Below, piece by piece: positions 32,615-40,308 of a DNA stretch of 64,000 bases (position 1 is the first letter of the stretch; each line of letters opens with the position of its first letter). The position numbers were made by a program, and so were the translations under genes. The notes under the pieces are model-generated. The model did no database searches. It was given only the letters and a program-made list of their open reading frames with translations, and was not told the DNA's origin. The stretch is taken from contig NZ_JAAGLU010000011.1 of NCBI RefSeq assembly GCF_010550245.1, positions 186,001 to 250,000 on the forward strand, given 5' to 3'. The DNA comes from Streptomyces sp. SID12501. GTDB lineage: Bacteria > Actinomycetota > Actinomycetes > Streptomycetales > Streptomycetaceae.

Positions 32615-33769
32615 ATGAAGAAGAGTCACCCCTTTCGGCGCGTCATGCTGGCGAGTGCCGCCACAGTTTCCGGAATCGTGCTGCTGCTGACGCTGAAGCC
32701 GTCGTCGGACCCCGGGTCCGCGCAGGCTGCCGGCGCTCTGCCGCAGCAGACGGCGGCGGCACAGGAGTCGGCCCAGGGCGGCGCCGCCGCCAAGGACGGC
32801 ACCTTCACCGGCGACACCGTCCAGACCCAGTACGGCCCGGTCCAGGTCCGCGTCACCGTGAGCGGCGGCAAGATCACCAAGGCGGAGGCGCTCCAGCAGC
32901 CCAAGGGCGGCCAGAGCGACCAGATCTCCGGCAACGCGATCCCCAAGCTCAACCAGGAAGCGGTCACCGCCGGCCTCGACGGCAGTATCGACGCGATCTC
33001 CGGCGCCAGCTACACCAGCGCGGGCTACGGGAAGTCGCTCCAGTCCGCCCTGGACAAGGCCAGTGCGGGTACGGGTACGGGCGCCACCGGCGGCGGTGCG
33101 GCCCAGGCCGCCACGGTCACCGGCGACGCGGTCGACACCCAGTACGGCCAGGTCCAGGTCCGGATCACGGTGAGCGGCGGCAAGATCACCAAGGCGGAGG
33201 CCGTCAAGGCCCCGAGCGGTGGCCAGAGCACCACGATCTCCGGCAACGCCGTACCCAAGCTCAACCAGGAAGCGGTCGCCGCCGGCACCTCGGACATCGA
33301 CGCGATCTCGGGCGCCAGCTACACCAGCGCGGGCTACAAGAAGTCGCTGCAGTCGGCCCTGGACAAGGTTCCCGCCGCGGAAGCGGACAAGGGGACGGGC
33401 GCGGGCGCGGCTCCGGCCGACCCGACACCCAGCCCGACACCCAGTTCGGCAGCGGGCTCAGGCGGGGCGGCGGCAGGCGGGGCGACCTCCAACGGGGGCG
33501 GCACGTACACCGGGAGCGTGGTCCAGACGGAGTACGGCCCGGTGCAGGTCCGGGTCACGCTGACCAAGGGCAAAATCACCTCTGCGTCCGCGGTCCAGGC
33601 GCCCAGCGGCGGCCGGAGCGACCAGGTCTCCGCGGACGCGATCCCCAAGCTCAACCAGGAAGCGGTGACGGCGGGCGACGGCGACATCGACGCGGTGTCG
33701 GGCGCCAGTTACACCAGCGCGGGCTACAAGAAGTCTCTCCAGTCGGCCCTGGACCAGGCCGGTGGTTGA
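32615..33769 (+). CDS. Exported protein with three tandem FMN-binding domains
   Basis: A 384-residue protein with an N-terminal membrane anchor or signal (about 11-27) and three FMN_bind domains joined by Ala/Gly/Thr/Pro-rich linkers. Each domain reads YGPVQVRVT (or close), IPKLNQEAV and ends in SGASYTSAGY at 129-138, 232-241 and 362-371; the threonines 134, 237 and 367 fit the ApbE target where FMN is bound through phosphoester. The protein could therefore carry three covalent flavins in a row outside the membrane. It is sandwiched between its likely electron donor and its likely flavin transferase (8-base overlap with the latter). The domains are close copies at DNA level, so duplication looks recent or gene-converted. 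Confidence 0.92.
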   Translation: MKKSHPFRRVMLASAATVSGIVLLLTLKPSSDPGSAQAAGALPQQTAAAQESAQGGAAAKDGTFTGDTVQTQYGPVQVRVTVSGGKITKAEALQQPKGGQSDQISGNAIPKLNQEAVTAGLDGSIDAISGASYTSAGYGKSLQSALDKASAGTGTGATGGGAAQAATVTGDAVDTQYGQVQVRITVSGGKITKAEAVKAPSGGQSTTISGNAVPKLNQEAVAAGTSDIDAISGASYTSAGYKKSLQSALDKVPAAEADKGTGAGAAPADPTPSPTPSSAAGSGGAAAGGATSNGGGTYTGSVVQTEYGPVQVRVTLTKGKITSASAVQAPSGGRSDQVSADAIPKLNQEAVTAGDGDIDAVSGASYTSAGYKKSLQSALDQAGG

Positions 33770-34550
33770 TCCCGCGGAAGCTCCCGTAGCGGTACGTCAT
33801 GCGGAGGAGGTCATGGGGACCGTCTTCTCTTTCGACGTCCGCGGCGGGGACCCCCGTGCGGTCCAGGTGGCGCTGGCAGCGGCGATCGCCGGACTGCACA
33901 AGGTCAACGAGGTGTTCAGCACCTATCGCGAGAACAGCCAGATCTCCCGGCTCGCCCGCGGTGAGATCTCCCTCGCCGACTGCGACCCGGAGGTCGCCGA
34001 GGTACTCGACCTGTGCGCCGAGGCGGAGCGGGTGAGCGAGGGCTGGTTCAGCCACACCTACCAGGGGCAGATCGACCCGACCGGCCTGGTCAAGGGTTGG
34101 GCGGCTGAACGCGCGGCCAGAACCCTGATGGCGGCCGGGGCGAGCGGCGTCAGCGTCAACGGCGCCGGAGACGTCCAGCTGTGCGGCGCGCCGGGCCCTC
34201 AACGCCCTTGGCGGGTAGGCGTGTCGGACCCGCTCCGCCCGGGCGGCCTGGCGGCGGTGGTCTCGGCGGCGGGCGCCGACGAACTGGCGGTGGCCACCTC
34301 CGGCACGGCGGAACGCGGCACCCACATCGTCGACCCCCGCACCGGCAAGTCCGCGGTGACGGACCTGGTGGCGGTGACGGTGGTCGCCCCGAAGCTGACC
34401 TGGGCGGACGCCTGGGCGACGGCGGCGTTCGCGATGGGGTCAAGACAGGCGCTGAGCTGGCTGGAGTCGCTGCCGGACGTAGAGGCGCTGCTGATCACGG
34501 CGGGCGACGAGGTGAGATGCACGGGGGGCCTGGCTAGACGCTTGGGGTGA
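33762..34550 (+). CDS. apbE: FAD:protein FMN transferase (ApbE)
   Basis: A 262-residue enzyme that splits FAD and attaches FMN to a Thr/Ser of target proteins, with Mg2+. Family blocks are MGTVFSFDVRGGD, PTGLVKGWAAERAART, VNGAGDVQLCG and SGTAERGTHIVDPRTG. No signal peptide or lipobox is visible, so it would act inside the cell unless the start is misplaced; the exported target must then be flavinylated before or during export, which is unusual. GTG at 33762 overlaps the end of the FMN-binding gene by eight bases, showing tight coupling. It is shorter than E. coli ApbE (about 350). Confidence 0.93.
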   Translation: MVDPAEAPVAVRHAEEVMGTVFSFDVRGGDPRAVQVALAAAIAGLHKVNEVFSTYRENSQISRLARGEISLADCDPEVAEVLDLCAEAERVSEGWFSHTYQGQIDPTGLVKGWAAERAARTLMAAGASGVSVNGAGDVQLCGAPGPQRPWRVGVSDPLRPGGLAAVVSAAGADELAVATSGTAERGTHIVDPRTGKSAVTDLVAVTVVAPKLTWADAWATAAFAMGSRQALSWLESLPDVEALLITAGDEVRCTGGLARRLG

Positions 34551-34564
34551 GGGGAGTGCTTTCA

Positions 34565-34635
34565 GAGGCGCGGGGCTGTATCAATTTGCGGCTCCGCCGC
34601 GTGGGCGCGACAAGCCACAGCGGACCCGCACCCAA
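34565..34635. repeat. Interspersed repeat family 1, copy D (inverted)
   Basis: The family 1 sequence in reverse orientation (gcggggctgta - tgcggctccgccgcgtggg - gcgacaagccac - gcggacccgcaccc) between the convergent apbE and argR genes. Confidence 0.8.
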
Positions 34636-34646
34636 AACTCAACCGC

Positions 34647-35183
34647 TCAATGCCCCTTCTGAGCCAACCCCAACAAATGATCAGCCAACGCCTGACCCCC
34701 CGCAGGATCCCGACTGATCAGCATCAACGTGTCGTCCCCGGCGATCGTCCCGAGGATATCGTGCAGTTCGGCCTGATCGATCGCCGACGCCAAGAACTGC
34801 GCGGCCCCCGGAGGGGTCCGCAGGACCACGAGATTCGCGGAAGCCTCCGCGGAGATCAGCAACTCCGCGGACAGTCGCCGCATCCGCTCCTCCTTCGCCG
34901 ACTCCCCCAGCGGAGCGCGAGGCGTACGGAACCCGCCCTCGCTCGGCACCGCGTAGATGAGATCGCCGTCGTTGTTACGGATCTTCACCGCGTTCAGTTC
35001 GTCCAGGTCCCTGGAGAGCGTCGCCTGCGTGACGGTGAGCCCGTCGTCCGCGAGCAGCTTCGCCAACTGACTCTGCGACCGCACCGGTTGCCGGTTGAGG
35101 ATGTCCACGATCCGGCGGTGGCGTGCGGTGCGGGTCTGCGGTACGGCAGGCCCCGCGTGCTCGTGTTCCTGCGCCTGCGTCAT
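34647..35183 (-). CDS. argR: Arginine repressor
   Basis: A 178-residue ArgR/AhrC regulator. The N-terminal winged helix (TARHRRIVDILNRQPVRSQSQLAKLLADDGLTVTQATLSRDLDEL) binds ARG boxes; the C-terminal hexamerisation and arginine-binding domain has the hallmark GTIAGDDTLMLI. It is the last gene of argC-J-B-D-R, 21 bases after argD, so it controls its own synthesis through the boxes upstream of argC and probably also argGH. Confidence 0.97.
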   Translation of the reverse strand: MTQAQEHEHAGPAVPQTRTARHRRIVDILNRQPVRSQSQLAKLLADDGLTVTQATLSRDLDELNAVKIRNNDGDLIYAVPSEGGFRTPRAPLGESAKEERMRRLSAELLISAEASANLVVLRTPPGAAQFLASAIDQAELHDILGTIAGDDTLMLISRDPAGGQALADHLLGLAQKGH

Positions 35184-35204
35184 CGTCGTCGTCTCATTCC
35201 CCGG

Positions 35205-36443
35205 CTAGTCCTTCCCGTCAACGGCAACCGCGTCGAGAACTCCGGGAAGTGCCTGGAGGAACGCGTCCACTTCGGCGTCACCGATGTTCAGCGGCGGCAT
35301 CAGCCGTACGACATCGGGAGCGGGCGCGTTCACCAGGAACCCGGCGTCCTGAGCCGCCCGCTGCACCTGGGGCGCGAGGGGCTCGCTGAGCACGATACCC
35401 AGGAGAAGTCCCGCGCCCCGGACATAATCGATCAACGGGTGGCCCGCACCCTCGATTCCGTCCCGCAACTTCTCGCTCTGCCGCTTGACGTTCGCCAGCA
35501 GCCCCTCGTTGTCGATGGTGTCGAGTACGGCGAGTCCGGCCGCGCAGGCGACCGGGTTGCCGCCGAACGTCGTACCGTGCTGGCCGGGCTGGAGCAGGTC
35601 GGCGGCGCGGCCGAAGGCGACGGTCGCGCCGAGGGGCAGTCCGCCGCCGAGGCCCTTCGCGAGGGTGACGACGTCGGGCAGAACGCCCTCGTGGGCCTGG
35701 TACTCGAACCAGTTCCCGGTACGGCCGATGCCGGTCTGCACCTCGTCGAGGACGAGCAGCGCGCCGGTCGCGGCGGTGATCGCGCGCGCGGCCTTCAGAT
35801 AGCCGGCGGGCGGGACCACGACACCGTTCTCACCCTGGACGGGCTCGATGATGACGAGGGCTGTCTCATCGGTGACGGCGGCGGCCAGCGCCTGCGCGTC
35901 GCCGTACGGGACGAACGTGACGTCACCGGGCAGCGGCACGAAGGGCTCCCGCTTTCCGGGCTGGCCGGTGAGCGCGAGGGCGCCCATGGTGCGCCCGTGG
36001 AAGCCGCCCTCGGTGGACACCATGTGACCGCGTCCGGTCAGCCGGCCGATCTTGAACGCGCCCTCGTTGGCCTCTGCGCCCGAGTTGCAGAAGAACACCT
36101 TGCCGTCCCGGCCGAAGCGCCGCAGCAACTGTTCGGCGAGCGCGACGGGCGGTTCGGCGACGAACAGGTTGGAGACATGGCCGAGGGAGGCGATCTGGGT
36201 GGAGACGGCCTCGATGATCGCCGGGTGGGCGTGGCCGAGCGCGTTGACCGCGATGCCGCCCACGAAGTCGACGTACGCCTTGCCGTCGGCGTCCCACACC
36301 GTGCTGCCCGCGCCGCGGACGAGGGGAAGCCGGGGGGTGCCGTAGTTGTTCATGAGTGCGCCCTGCCAGCGCGCGGTCAGTTCCTGATTGGCGCTGTCGG
36401 CGCCCAGTTCCTGACTGGCGTCCAGCTCCTGGCCGGCGTTCAT
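35205..36443 (-). CDS. argD: Acetylornithine aminotransferase
   Basis: A 412-residue PLP enzyme of class III that converts N-acetylglutamate semialdehyde to N-acetylornithine. Blocks seen are VFFCNSGAEANEGAFKIGR, FHGRTMGALALTG, LLVLDEVQTGIGRTG and the PLP-lysine region PDVVTLAKGLGGGLPLGA. The first 20 residues (QELDASQELGADSANQEL) are a repeat-like extension before the fold starts. ATG overlaps the argB stop by four bases. Confidence 0.97.
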   Translation of the reverse strand: MNAGQELDASQELGADSANQELTARWQGALMNNYGTPRLPLVRGAGSTVWDADGKAYVDFVGGIAVNALGHAHPAIIEAVSTQIASLGHVSNLFVAEPPVALAEQLLRRFGRDGKVFFCNSGAEANEGAFKIGRLTGRGHMVSTEGGFHGRTMGALALTGQPGKREPFVPLPGDVTFVPYGDAQALAAAVTDETALVIIEPVQGENGVVVPPAGYLKAARAITAATGALLVLDEVQTGIGRTGNWFEYQAHEGVLPDVVTLAKGLGGGLPLGATVAFGRAADLLQPGQHGTTFGGNPVACAAGLAVLDTIDNEGLLANVKRQSEKLRDGIEGAGHPLIDYVRGAGLLLGIVLSEPLAPQVQRAAQDAGFLVNAPAPDVVRLMPPLNIGDAEVDAFLQALPGVLDAVAVDGKD

Positions 36444-37351
36444 GCGGCATCCCCTTCTTCTTCCGCATCGGGCACGACCATCGTGCCGATGCCCTCGTCG
36501 GTGAAGATCTCCAGCAGGATCGAGTGCTGGACGCGGCCGTCGATGACGCGGGCGGTGTTCACGCCGTTGCGTACGGCGTGCAGGCAGCCCTCCATCTTCG
36601 GCACCATGCCGGAGCTCAACTCCGGGAGCAGCTTCTCCAGTTGGGAAGCGGTGAGGCGGCTGATCACCTCGTCGGAGTTGGGCCAGTCCTCGTAGAGGCC
36701 CTCGACGTCCGTGAGGACCATGAGGGTTTCGGCGCCCAGCGCAGCAGCGAGTGCCGCAGCCGCCGTATCAGCATTGACGTTGTAGACATGTCCGTCGTCC
36801 TGGCTACGGGCGATCGACGAGACGACCGGGATACGGCCGTCGGCGAGCAGTGCCTCGATCGCGCCCGTGTCGATCGCGGTGATCTCGCCCACCCGCCCGA
36901 TGTCGACCAACTCCCCGTCGATCTCGGGCAGATGCTTGGTGGCGGTGATGGTGTGCGCGTCCTCGCCGGTCAACCCGACGGCGAGCGGCCCGTGTTGGTT
37001 CAGCAGCCCGACCAGCTCCCGCTGGACCTGCCCGGCCAGCACCATGCGTACGACGTCCATGGCGTCCTCGGTGGTGACCCGGAGGCCCGCCTTGAACTCG
37101 CTGACGATGCCGTGCCTGTCGAGGGCGGCGCTGATCTGCGGGCCGCCGCCGTGCACGACGACGGGCTTGAGGCCGGCCTGACGCAGGAAGACGACGTCCT
37201 GGGCGAACGCACCCTTCAACTCGTCGTTCACCATGGCGTTTCCGCCGAACTTGATGACGACGACCTTGCCGTTGTGACGGGTCAGCCAGGGCAGCGCTTC
37301 GATGAGGATCCTGGCCTTGGGCAGGGCGGTGTGCTTCCGCGTGGTGCTCAT
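36440..37351 (-). CDS. argB: Acetylglutamate kinase
   Basis: A 303-residue amino-acid kinase that phosphorylates N-acetylglutamate. VVIKFGGNAM, VVVHGGGPQI, GLRVTTEDAMDVVRM and VYNVNADTAAAALA are conserved substrate and ATP sites. The N-terminal helix typical of arginine-sensitive, hexameric forms is present (RILIEALPWLTRH), so feedback inhibition by arginine is likely. ATG overlaps the argJ stop by four bases. Confidence 0.97.
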   Translation of the reverse strand: MSTTRKHTALPKARILIEALPWLTRHNGKVVVIKFGGNAMVNDELKGAFAQDVVFLRQAGLKPVVVHGGGPQISAALDRHGIVSEFKAGLRVTTEDAMDVVRMVLAGQVQRELVGLLNQHGPLAVGLTGEDAHTITATKHLPEIDGELVDIGRVGEITAIDTGAIEALLADGRIPVVSSIARSQDDGHVYNVNADTAAAALAAALGAETLMVLTDVEGLYEDWPNSDEVISRLTASQLEKLLPELSSGMVPKMEGCLHAVRNGVNTARVIDGRVQHSILLEIFTDEGIGTMVVPDAEEEGDAA

Positions 37352-38499
37352 GAAGAGTACGCGCTGTTCTCGTGGACGTAGTCCGCGGTCAGGTCGTTGG
37401 TCCAGATGGTGGCGGTCTCGGTGCCGGCGGCGAGGTCGGCGACGATGTGGACCTCGCGGTAGCGCATGTCGACCTTGTCGCGGTCCTCGCCGACGCCGCC
37501 GTTCTTGCAGACCCAGACGCCGTTGATGGCGACGTTGAGCCGGTCCGGCTCGAAGGCGGCCCGCGTCGTGCCGATCGCGGAGAGGACGCGGCCCCAGTTG
37601 GGGTCCTCGCCGTGGATGGCGCACTTGAGGAGGTTGTTGCGGGCGATGGAGCGCCCCACCTCGACTGCGTCGTCCTCGCTGGCCGCGCCCACGACCTCGA
37701 CCTTGATGTCCTTGCTGGCGCCCTCGGCGTCCCGGATGAGCTGCTGCCCGAGGTCGTCACAGACGGCCCGTACGGCCTCCGCGAACTCGGCCTGTTCCGG
37801 GGCGACCTGGGAGGCGCCGGAGGCGAGCAGCAGCACGGTGTCGTTGGTGGACATGCAGCCGTCCGAGTCGACGCGGTCGAAGGTGGTGCGGGTGGCGGCG
37901 CGGAGCGCGCTGTCCAGGCCCTCGCTTTCGACATCCGCGTCCGTCGTCAGGACGACGAGCATGGTGGCGAGGCCGGGGGCGAGCATGCCCGCACCCTTGG
38001 CCATGCCGCCCACGGTCCAGCCGCCCCTGCTGACGACGGCCGTCTTGTGGACGGAGTCGGTGGTCTTGATGGCGATGGCGGCCTTCTCGCCGCCGTGCTC
38101 GGAGAGTTGACCGGCCACGGTCTCGACTCCCGCCAGCAGCTTGTCCATCGGCAGCAACAGGCCGATGAGCCCGGTGGAGGCGACCGCGACCTCCCCGGCG
38201 TTCAGACCGAGGGTGCCCGCGACCTTCTCGGCGGTGGCGTGGGTGTCCTGGAAGCCCTTCGGACCCGTACAGGCGTTGGCGCCACCGGAGTTGAGGACGA
38301 CGGCGGAGACGATGCCGCCCTTCAGTACCTGCTCGGACCACAGCACCGGTGCGGCCTTGACGCGGTTGGAGGTGAAGACGCCGGCGGCGGAGAGGCGGGG
38401 CCCGTTGTTGACCACGAGGGCCAGGTCCGGGTTGCCGTTCTCCTTGATCCCGGCGGCGATGCCCGCCGCCGTGAACCCCTTGGCTGCCGTGACACTCAC
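37348..38499 (-). CDS. argJ: Ornithine acetyltransferase/N-acetylglutamate synthase
   Basis: A 383-residue enzyme that transfers the acetyl group from N-acetylornithine to glutamate, recycling acetyl and bypassing ArgE; some also start the pathway with acetyl-CoA. It is made as a precursor that cleaves itself before the nucleophile threonine in MLAPGLATMLVVL. GGANACTGPKGF and DGCMSTNDTV are further marks. GTG overlaps the argC stop by four bases. Confidence 0.96.
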   Translation of the reverse strand: MSVTAAKGFTAAGIAAGIKENGNPDLALVVNNGPRLSAAGVFTSNRVKAAPVLWSEQVLKGGIVSAVVLNSGGANACTGPKGFQDTHATAEKVAGTLGLNAGEVAVASTGLIGLLLPMDKLLAGVETVAGQLSEHGGEKAAIAIKTTDSVHKTAVVSRGGWTVGGMAKGAGMLAPGLATMLVVLTTDADVESEGLDSALRAATRTTFDRVDSDGCMSTNDTVLLLASGASQVAPEQAEFAEAVRAVCDDLGQQLIRDAEGASKDIKVEVVGAASEDDAVEVGRSIARNNLLKCAIHGEDPNWGRVLSAIGTTRAAFEPDRLNVAINGVWVCKNGGVGEDRDKVDMRYREVHIVADLAAGTETATIWTNDLTADYVHENSAYSS

Positions 38500-39524
38500 G
38501 GTGCTACTCCGATCGTGGAAAGCCCGGTGGTCTCGTCGAGCCCGAGGGCGATGTTCATGCTCTGGACGGCACCGCCCGCGGTGCCCTTGGTCAGGTTGTC
38601 GATGGCGCTGATCGCGATGATGCGGCGCACGGACTCGTCGTACGCGACCTGCACCTGAACGGCGTTGGAACCGTAGACGGACGCCGTGGCGGGCCACTGC
38701 CCCTCCGGGAGGAGGTGCACGAACGGCTCGTCGGCGAACGCCTTCTCGTAGGCGGCGCGCACGGACTCGGCGGTGACGCCGGGCCGGGCGGCGGCCGTGC
38801 AGGTGGCGAGGATGCCGCGGGACATGGGGGCGAGGGTCGGCGTGAACGAGACGGCGACGGGCGAGCCCGCCGCGCCGCTGAGGTTCTGGACGATCTCGGG
38901 CGTGTGCCGGTGGCCGCCGCCGACCCCGTACGGGGACATCGACCCCATGACCTCGCTGCCCAGCAGGTTCGTCCTGGCCGCCTTGCCGGCGCCGGAGGTC
39001 CCGGAGGCGGCGACGATCACGGCCTCGCTCTCGGCGAGGCCGGCCGCGTACGCCGGGAAGAGAGCGAGCGAGACGGCGGTCGGATAGCAACCGGGCACCG
39101 CGACACGCCTGGACCCCTCCAGCGCGGCGCGGGCACCCGGCAGTTCGGGGAGGCCGTAGGGCCAGGTCCCGGCGTGCGCGGAGCCGTAGAACCTCTCCCA
39201 GTCGGCCGCGTCGTGGAGCCGGAAGTCGGCGCCCATGTCGACGACGAGGACGTCAGGCCCGAGCTGCTCGGCGACGGCGGCGGACTGCCCGTGCGGCAGC
39301 GCGAGGAAGACGACATCGTGCCCGGCGAGCACATCGGGAGTGGTCTCCTGGAGGACACGGCCGGCCAGCGGCAGCAGATGCGGCTGCAGGGCGCCGAGCC
39401 GCTGTCCGGCGTTGGAGTTGCCGGTCAGGGCGCCGATCTCGACCTCGGGGTGGACGAGGAGCAGACGCAGCAGTTCCCCGCCCGCGTACCCACTCGCTCC
39501 GGCCACCGCCACACGTACCGCCAT
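38496..39524 (-). CDS. argC: N-acetyl-gamma-glutamyl-phosphate reductase
   Basis: A 342-residue NADPH enzyme reducing acetylglutamyl phosphate to the semialdehyde. VAVAGASGYAGGELLRLL is the dinucleotide site, the catalytic cysteine is in AVPGCYPTAVSLAL, and the following GTSGAGKAAR is conserved. ATG at 39524 has AAGGAGGAGGG upstream. It heads the argCJBDR operon and is preceded by ARG boxes. Confidence 0.96.
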   Translation of the reverse strand: MAVRVAVAGASGYAGGELLRLLLVHPEVEIGALTGNSNAGQRLGALQPHLLPLAGRVLQETTPDVLAGHDVVFLALPHGQSAAVAEQLGPDVLVVDMGADFRLHDAADWERFYGSAHAGTWPYGLPELPGARAALEGSRRVAVPGCYPTAVSLALFPAYAAGLAESEAVIVAASGTSGAGKAARTNLLGSEVMGSMSPYGVGGGHRHTPEIVQNLSGAAGSPVAVSFTPTLAPMSRGILATCTAAARPGVTAESVRAAYEKAFADEPFVHLLPEGQWPATASVYGSNAVQVQVAYDESVRRIIAISAIDNLTKGTAGGAVQSMNIALGLDETTGLSTIGVAP

Positions 39525-39544
39525 GGAAACCCTCCTCCTTGATG

Positions 39545-39595
39545 GCATGACTATACGTTTCAATGCACGTTTATGCAATACGGTGGATCAATATG
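39545..39595 (-). promoter_or_regulatory. ArgR operator (ARG boxes) of argCJBDR
   Basis: An AT-rich patch in this GC-rich DNA with TGCACGTTTATGCA (39564-39577) flanked on each side by weaker box-like sequence (ATGACTATACGTTTCA and GATCAATATGCG). It lies 20-70 bases before argC. Arrangement and sequence match the site before argG. Confidence 0.75.
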
Positions 39596-39624
39596 CGGAG
39601 CCGGGGCGGGTGTGACCGAGCGCT

Positions 39625-40107
39625 TCAGCCGGCGAAGCCGCGGAAGACTCCGTCGGGATCACCCTTGGCCGCGTCCGCGAAATCACCGAAGTCCAGGTTG
39701 GCGATCATCAGGTTCGCGTTCATCTCGTGGATCCCGTACGGCGCCACGCGGAACGCGCCACCGTACGCCGCGAACTCCTCGTCGTCCTCACACTGCTCCC
39801 TGGTCAGCAGGGACAGCGCGAGCAGGGTGACAGGGGTGTCCCGCATCGAGGTGTGGTCGGCGAGGTAGGCGACATTGCCGCTCTCCGAGTGCGGGGATGC
39901 CTCGGAGAGCGCCTCGGCGGGCGTGATTCCGGCCCACTTCGGATCATCGACGATGTGGACGTACGGCTCGACGTCGTCATCCTCGCCCCAGGTCGTCAGC
40001 AGTGCCGCCTTCACCGCCGCCCACGCAGGCTCATCGCCGAAGTCCGTCCTGATGATCAGCGCGGCGTCCCTGTCCCGCCCCGCCGGCCACTCCACACGGT
40101 CACTCAT
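39625..40107 (-). CDS. DUF6924-type hypothetical protein
   Basis: A 160-residue soluble protein (WPAGRDRDAALIIRTDFGDEPAWAAVKAAL at the start; MNANLMIANLDFGDFADAA near the end). This pattern recurs in streptomycete proteins of unknown function, and the ending suggests a small alpha/beta domain. ATG at 40107 has GGAGGGCGGAG upstream; the frame is open to 40125. No partner gene or known motif. Confidence 0.75.
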   Translation of the reverse strand: MSDRVEWPAGRDRDAALIIRTDFGDEPAWAAVKAALLTTWGEDDDVEPYVHIVDDPKWAGITPAEALSEASPHSESGNVAYLADHTSMRDTPVTLLALSLLTREQCEDDEEFAAYGGAFRVAPYGIHEMNANLMIANLDFGDFADAAKGDPDGVFRGFAG

Positions 40108-40308
40108 GCCGCTCCGCCCTCCCATACGCGCAGGTCATCACTGCCTCCCACATTCGTTCGGCATGCACGCTACGCGAGAGCAGCGGTGAGCCGACGGGGT
40201 GATCGTGGCGATGACGGGAGAGGCGATCAGCTGAACCCGGTACGGGCGGCCCAGGCGCCCTCCGGCACCCGAGCCGCCCGTCCGGTCAGCCGCTCTCCGC
40301 TCTCCCCG

